From Papaver somniferum (Eukaryota; Streptophyta; Magnoliopsida; Ranunculales; Papaveraceae): a DNA stretch of 64,000 nt. Shown in pieces: positions 57,961-64,000 of the stretch. Positions within the stretch are counted from its first letter, which is position 1; every line of letters begins with the position of its first letter. The notes under the pieces were generated by a model, which was not told where the DNA came from, made no database searches, and saw only the letters and a list, made by a program, of their open reading frames with translations. A program made the position numbers and the translations under genes. The DNA is taken from contig NC_039362.1 in the NCBI RefSeq assembly GCF_003573695.1, positions 9,678,489 to 9,742,488 of the forward strand. The letters are read 5' to 3'.

Positions 57961-58838
57961 GGGCCGTAGCAGTTCTTACGATTTTTATTTTCAACTGCAC
58001 CAACACGTACTCCACTTTATACAAAGATAGTTTTTTACTTTAGTACCGTTATAACAACTGCGGCAACATGTACTCCGCTTTTTACCTATCATTTTGATTT
58101 ATTTATTTATTTTTGATTCATTTTGATTTATTTTCTGAATTCGGGTAAGAAAAAAAATCTTCAGTATGGAATGAATATTAATTGCATCGCATCTAACTCC
58201 GGTCATTTAGAGTCGTCAAAGCAGAAAATTATGCAGCAGGATAACAAGATTTGACTGAGAAAATTCTAAACATAGAACATGCAGCATGCAAATTGAAGGA
58301 TCTTTACCTACCTATTTTACCAAATTATTTACGATATACACTTAAATATTTTGCCAAATTATTTATTAGTAAAGATATTGCCAAATCTCCATTTACCCTA
58401 CGTGTTCATCTCTCTCGTCTTAAATCATTTCATGTTTCTTCTCTTAAATCTTCTAACCTCCCTCTAGAAAACAAAACAAGTTGTTTATTTTGATCATCTG
58501 ATTCATCTCATGGATAAACCATATATTCCCCTGTCAGTTTTTCTTTACGGATTAATCTGATCGACCGTGTAAGTAATTATTTTCAGTACTGCTTTGTTAA
58601 CTGAGATTGTAATTCTAATGGTCATAGTAGGGTAAATATCGTCTTCACATGCAACTGTATGTAGGTAGATAACCTATGATTATTTGTATGATTCATATAT
58701 GATAACTGAACTCACATTGTGATTTGTGATTACTCTTTGTGACAAGTTTTATTATTTCGTAGTTTTATTCGGACCACAATAACATTTTCACAAGATGTTG
58801 ACAAGTTTTTTCTTCGTCCAGGTATCTGAGAATTCATA
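57961..58838. other. Noncoding leader of the CACTA transposase
   Basis: AT-rich; the open frame at 58251-58493 shows no family feature. A CACTA terminal motif was looked for and not found, so the element's left end is undefined. Confidence 0.45.
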
Positions 58839-61800
58839 ATGGATCCTAGAGTGGATCCTAGAGTAATGGATAAATCTTGGATGTATACCGATAGAACCAA
58901 ACCGCATTATCAAGACGGAGTCGATGCATTTATAAAGTTTGCTACGCATACATACCAACAGGATATTGCGACTGGGAAACAGAAACCATACAACAAGGGC
59001 AAAGTTAAGATTCTATGTCCATGTGTGAAATGTTTCAACGTCTACGTGCACAAGGCAAGTGAAGTTAAGTATCACTTATATACTTCTGGATTCATTCAAA
59101 ATTATGTCGTGTGGACTAAGAACGGAGAAAGAGATGAGTCATCATGGTGCACACTTCTGGATGGTAGACGGTCTGCACTCTGATGAACCAGCACATGCTG
59201 CAGAGACTATAGAAATGGTTAATGCTTTATTAGGAGAAATTTTTTCAAAGGAATCTGAGAAGATGCAACGGATACTCAATGATGCTGGGAAACCCCTATA
59301 CGAAGGATGTAAGGATTTTACAAAGATATCTGCAATGTGTGAACTGTTTAACTTGAAGAACAAGCACGGAGCTTCCGTGAACTTCTACCACTGTTACAAT
59401 CCATGCTCCCTCCAGGAAATGAGATGATGAAAAGTACATATGAAGCTAAGAAGGTGATGAGAGATTTGGGTTCAGGTTACGAAAAGATACATGTATGCAT
59501 AAATGACTGCATTCTCTATAGGAAGAAATACAAGGATGACATCAAGTGTCCCACCTGTGGGGAATCAAGATGGAAAGTTGACGACACCACCAAAAAGGTG
59601 CATGGAAAAATTCCGGCAAAAGTCTTGTGGTATTTTCCAATTATCCCAAGACTGAAACGGTTGTTTCAATCAAAGAGAATTGTTGAATATTTATTGTGGC
59701 ACGACACCAAAAAGAAAGAAGAGGGTGTTTTACGGCATCCGGCGGACTCACCAGCATAGAAAAATATAGATGAAAGATATCCTGTAATTCGTGATGATCC
59801 TCGAAATCTGCGACTAGGCATTTCGGCTGACGGGGTTGACGTAAACAAAGGCATGCAAAAACAGCACAGTGTGTGGCCAATTCTGACAGTGATTTACAAC
59901 CTTCCGCCAGAGTTGTGTATGAAGAGAAAGTTTACCATACTGTCATTAATTGTCGATGTGGGGCCTTGTAAGGACATTGATGTTATGTTACAACCGTTTG
60001 TCGAGGATCTCAAGGAATTGTTTGAGGGAGTCCAATGTTTTGATGCGCTGAAACAGGAGATGTTTACTCTACGTGCGGTTGTTTTATGGACAATAAATGA
60101 TTACCCTGCTCTCGATACACTGTGCGGTTGCCCCTACCAGAGACGAGACGCCTGTAAGGTGTGTGGGAGAAATACTTACTATGTCAGGCCAAAACATTGT
60201 AGAAAAGAAGTTTATACCTGGCATAGAAGATACCTACCATACGATCATCCATCCAGACGTCAGAAGGGGTTCAACGGAAAAGAAGAAACTGAAAAGGCTC
60301 CGGAACTTATGACCCCGTCACAAATATACAATGAGGTAAAGATTATAAAGAATAAATGGGGAAAGGGACGGAAGAACATTGTGGTGGAATTCGTGCAGGA
60401 TAACCCTGGAAGAGGTGGAAAGATGAAGAGAATCGAAAAGACCATCGACTCAAAAAAGGGGAAGGGGAAGGAGAAGGAGACCGAAAGGCGCTACTGGAAA
60501 AAGTTCAATATATGGTTTCGGCTCCTCCCCTACTGGCGGTATCATGTTGTCCACCATTGCATAGATTTCATGCACGTCGAAAAGAATGTATGCGAGAGTA
60601 TCGTTGGATCATTGTTGAACAATGAATTTAAGTCAAAACACCACCTTGCTGCTCGAATGGACCTGAAGGAGATGGGTTTTAGAGACGAGTTGCAACCTCG
60701 GGAAAATGGAAAAGGGGGATATATACTAAAGGCAGCATGTCACTCATTAAGCCCGGAGGAAAAGGACAAGTTCTGTGCAACATTATCCGAGATAAAGGTT
60801 CCACAAGGGTATTGTTCAAACTTTTCAACACTGGTGAATCGAAAAGATCGAAAGCTTATCGGACTAAAATCGGATGATTATCACATACTAATGCAACATT
60901 TTTTCCCATTGCGATTAAATCAATTATGCCGCAGCCAACAAAATATGCTATTATCAGGTTTTGTTTATTTTTCAGGAAAATATCTAGCAAAGAAATCAAG
61001 GTGGCAGAGCTAGAAAAATTGCAGTCGGATCTCGTTGTGACGTTGTGCTTGCTCGAGAAATACTTTCCTCCATCCTTACATTATGGTTCATTTAACTGTG
61101 CATCTTACCAGGGAAGTGCAAATTTGTGGTCCTGTATTCTTTCGATGGATGTATCCGTTTGAAAGGTGCATGAAGGTCATAAAAGGGCATGTGCGAAACA
61201 GAAACAGACCTGGAGGAAGCATTGCTGAAGGGAACCTTGCGGAAGAGACAATTGAGGTTATCAGTGAGCACCAACAAAGCATGCATGATACGGTCAGAAT
61301 TCCACCAGACAAACTCAACACATCTGACACTGGCGAAGATTCTTATTCTTTCAGGGGAAAACCAATGTCAAATCCTAAGTTTCCTCGTGTTGATAAGGAT
61401 CTGTTTGATAAAGCGCATTTCTATGTATTGCGGAATTCGCCTGAAGTTGCTCCTTACGTGGAGTAAGTATAACTAGATCTAACCAGATAACCTCATTTTT
61501 TATTTAGTTTTTGATTCTATGTCCGAATTTCTGTAAAGATAATAATATTAATCATTGCACTGTCCAGCCGACACCAGAACTTTTTGAAGGATAAATATCT
61601 TGGTATGAGTGATAGACAGCTAGATCAAAAACATCGTGAAGAGTTTGCCAAATGGTAAGAGTTTGCAGAAAATGTCACTCTTGCTATGTAACTTTTGCGT
61701 TGAGACGGAGGCTAATCCTTATAATGTATTTCAGGTTGACAGTGAGTGGGAAGACTCTAGGAAAAACTTCAACCAGGACTTAAGGTGGCTATCAATCCCA

Positions 61801-62454
61801 CCGAATGCACAAGTAGAGACATACGAAGCATATCACATCAATGGATACCTGTTTCGCACAAAATCTCATGATGGTTCCGTTAACCAGAATAGCGGGGTTT
61901 ACGTAGAGGCAACTGACACGCATATTAGACAAGCGGGGATTACCCTTAATCTGGAGGATTATTATGGTGTTTTACAAGAGATATTGGTGCTGACATATCA
62001 TTCCCTGAAAGTGACACTTTTTAGGTGTAAATGGGTTACCAAAGAAAAGGTCTCAAAAGACAAACTTGGCTACATTTTGGTTGAGCTTGATAAGTTGGGA
62101 CTCCGGGATGATCCTTTCGTTGTAGCCTCCCAATCTAAGCAGGTATTTTATGTGCCAGACCAGGAAAATAAAAGAAAGTCTATTGTGTAAGGTGCACCTA
62201 ACCAAATCTGGAAATATGCTGGTGATGAAGTCGAAGAGGAATTCAGTACGACAGTTATTTGTTGGAATGAGTATAAATTTCCAAAGGTAGATAAACTTGA
62301 CCTGCAAAGGACATCCAGGGATGATTACTATCGGGACGACATTAAGGGTAGAACTGCAAGGAAACCACCAGCACCAGCACCAACAGCAGTCCCTGCTTCT
62401 CAAACGACTGCATCTGAGCAACCATTTCCAAGGACTAAGCGACAAGGCAGGTGA
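58839..62454 (+). pseudogene. CACTA (En/Spm) TNP2-type transposase, decayed
   Basis: Start MDPRVDPRVMDKSWMY leads into the transposase-associated domain (ILCPCVKC, HLYTSGF). Next is the TNP2 core: CINDCILYRKKYKD, CPTCGESRWKV, DPRNLRLGISADGV (catalytic Asp region), WPILTVIYNLPPELCMKR, CIDFMHVEKNVCES. DUF4218 follows (FPPSL, TREVQICGPVFFRWMYPFER) and, after an intron near 61466-61735, DUF4216 (LFRCKWVTKEKVSKDKLGY). Ends RQGR, stop 62452-62454. Breaks: frameshifts near 59170, 59375, 60915 and 61085, TAG at 59757-59759 where the family has Trp, and TAA at 62188-62190. The length and domain order are those of a whole TNP2-like gene. The protein would cut CACTA element ends; this copy cannot. Confidence 0.9.
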
Positions 62455-63394
62455 TAGAATGTAGTTGTTTGGATTTTTCTGTTAACTAGAGAATGAATGT
62501 ATGGATTGTTGAAAAAAATTGATTCTTAAATCATGGTGGGGTTTTGTATGTAGATGGGTTTTAGCAATGTTGGATGAGTTTGGATTTGGTTATACTGATT
62601 ATTGAATTAATATTCTGTCATGCTAGGATTAGTAGTAATAGTACTAGGCTTGCACATAGATTTATTTTTTTTTGGAATTGGGCCTAAAATAGTCTTTGAA
62701 TTAATCTTACTCCAACAACATTTTATAAACTGTAGTAATACCCACCATCTTAAACAGCATTTTATATACCCTATTGATTCATTAATTCAGTCATTCCTAC
62801 CCATCTCTACTTAACAATCATTGGAATTTTAAAATCATTCACCAAGAACATTGCTTGTTTGTACATTTACAAAAACAAGAAGACAATAACAAAAACAAGT
62901 CCAATACTACAAACATTCCTTTAACATTTATCATCTCATTGAGCATTATATCGAATTTTTTCAATCTCCGCATCAGCACCACAAGTTCACACAACTATCA
63001 AACCCTCAAAAGATCAAAGCTTTAAACTACCATTACAACTACCATTACATATTCTCAAAATACCTTCACCAAAAGGCCATAACCCAAACCCCTTTCATTA
63101 CAAACCATTACTACAAACTTGAAACAACGACTACCCCTTTCAACTTTACAATCCAAACACAAGAAAATTCCCTGTATCTTACTACTTACCCACAAAATCA
63201 AAATAAAAGGAAATCCAAAACCGTCCGCATCAACTTTCAAAATACAAAGAAACTGACCATCTTTCGCACCAACATCAGGAAGAGTAGAAGGAAGGAAAAT
63301 TACCAGAAAAGTTGTTTTGCAAAAAACTTGTTGATCGTTTTCAGGATTTATGCAATGCCTGAAAATCTAGCTATTCCTGGTAACTCTGATGAGC
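62455..63394. other. Noncoding, between convergent CACTA genes
   Basis: Holds the 3' ends of the transposase gene (+) and the acidic gene (-). No terminal repeat or other gene seen. Confidence 0.5.
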
Positions 63395-64000
63395 TTACCA
63401 CCGGTCATCCTCATCAGTATCCAGACCCTCTTCACCATAGTCCTCGATATCAGATGGTGCAGGAGAAGTCCCACTGGATGATGATTCATCATCACTATCC
63501 TCATCCCTTTCTTCCCTTTATTCCTCACTTGACTCATCATCGAGATCAGCGATTCGACGACTCACCTTCACTGCAACAGGTTCACCCTCACTCATGGTGC
63601 GAGCAAAAATCTTGGGATTGGCAAGTTCATATTCAAATCGCCTTCTCGCCTTCTCATCATGATAAGAATCCATCCTTTGCTTGTCCTCCGCAGCATCCGA
63701 ATCTAGGTCACTGGTAGCCACTTCCTCCACTTCATACTCATACCCTTCCGAGGCCTCGGAATCACTTTCTGTTGAACAGCCAAACTTTGGGGTCTTGGCC
63801 TGCTTCTCAGCCTTTTCCTCATCCTTCCGTTCTTGCCATTCTAAGAACTTGGGTAGCCATGCATTGTAGAGAGCCTCAGATCTCATTTTTTTTTCGCTCC
63901 TGAACATCCTCTTCTGCCTCTCTCTGACGAGTTTGCTCTTGAATCCGATGATCAATTTCAGACCGTGCATCATCTCTTAACTGCTGCAATTCCTCTATGC
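63395..64000 (-). pseudogene. Acidic coiled-coil gene next to the CACTA transposase, runs off the window
   Basis: The visible part starts beyond 64000. It reads RDDARSEIDHRIQEQTRQRE, shifts by one base at the run of nine T (63886-63894, plus strand), then MRSEALYNAWLPKFLEWQER, an Asp/Glu-rich region (STESDSEASEGYEYEVEE) and FEYELANPKIFARTMSEGE. An in-frame TAA near 63515 is followed by more acidic sequence to a second stop at 63395-63397. Convergent placement beside a TNP2-type gene suggests the second gene of the same CACTA element, perhaps a TNP1-like DNA-binding partner; this is inference. Confidence 0.55.

Noticed and set aside
57961..58838. Search for a CACTA terminal repeat
   Set aside because: No convincing CACTA end or subterminal array was found in the window, so the element borders stay undefined.

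Overview
This window is nuclear DNA from a flowering plant and consists almost wholly of transposable elements. The evidence is plant-type hAT, PIF/Harbinger, CACTA, LINE and Copia proteins, plant introns, and an AT-rich base composition. The repeat style would fit a basal eudicot such as a poppy relative, but that is a weak inference. I found no convincing intact, conventional host gene, no tRNA or rRNA, and no CRISPR array. One unsequenced gap of 223 N lies at 7271-7493.

Left part, 1-12 kb: a broken PIF/Harbinger transposase runs off the window start. A long noncoding stretch follows, then a broken F-box gene. Next comes a complete hAT transposon (6756-11630) with matching terminal repeats, a perfect 8-bp target duplication and an apparently intact three-exon transposase gene. 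12-25 kb: a near full-length LINE lies on the minus strand (ORF1 with DUF4283 and a zinc knuckle; ORF2 with endonuclease, reverse transcriptase and RNase H). Beside it an LTR Copia element (18727-24460) splits an otherwise open 129-codon gene that I do not recognise.

Middle, 28.3-50.6 kb: a cluster of related Copia elements with LTRs of about 2.2-2.4 kb and Sirevirus-like features (initiator-Met primer site, repeated polypurine tracts, coiled-coil ORFs before the 3' LTR). Two elements point right and one points left. This creates a head-to-head LTR palindrome near 29.1 kb and a tail-to-tail LTR pair around 42.7 kb. A 1.8-kb non-autonomous hAT element sits inside one of the ORFs.

Right part, 50.6-64 kb: a 0.7-kb hAT MITE interrupts the last codons of a broken conserved plant gene. 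After it come an acidic coiled-coil gene with an internal duplication, a SANT-like PIF companion gene, a LINE fragment, and a decayed CACTA (TNP2-type) transposase that converges on another acidic coiled-coil gene running off the window end.

The genes do not form a pathway; the layout records successive insertions. Four insertions can be resolved to the base by their target duplications: 6756-11630, 18727-24460, 36128-37916 and 51579-52302. In three of them the pre-insertion reading frame closes up when the element is removed on paper. Several frameshifts fall in homopolymer runs, so some apparent pseudogenes may be base-calling errors.
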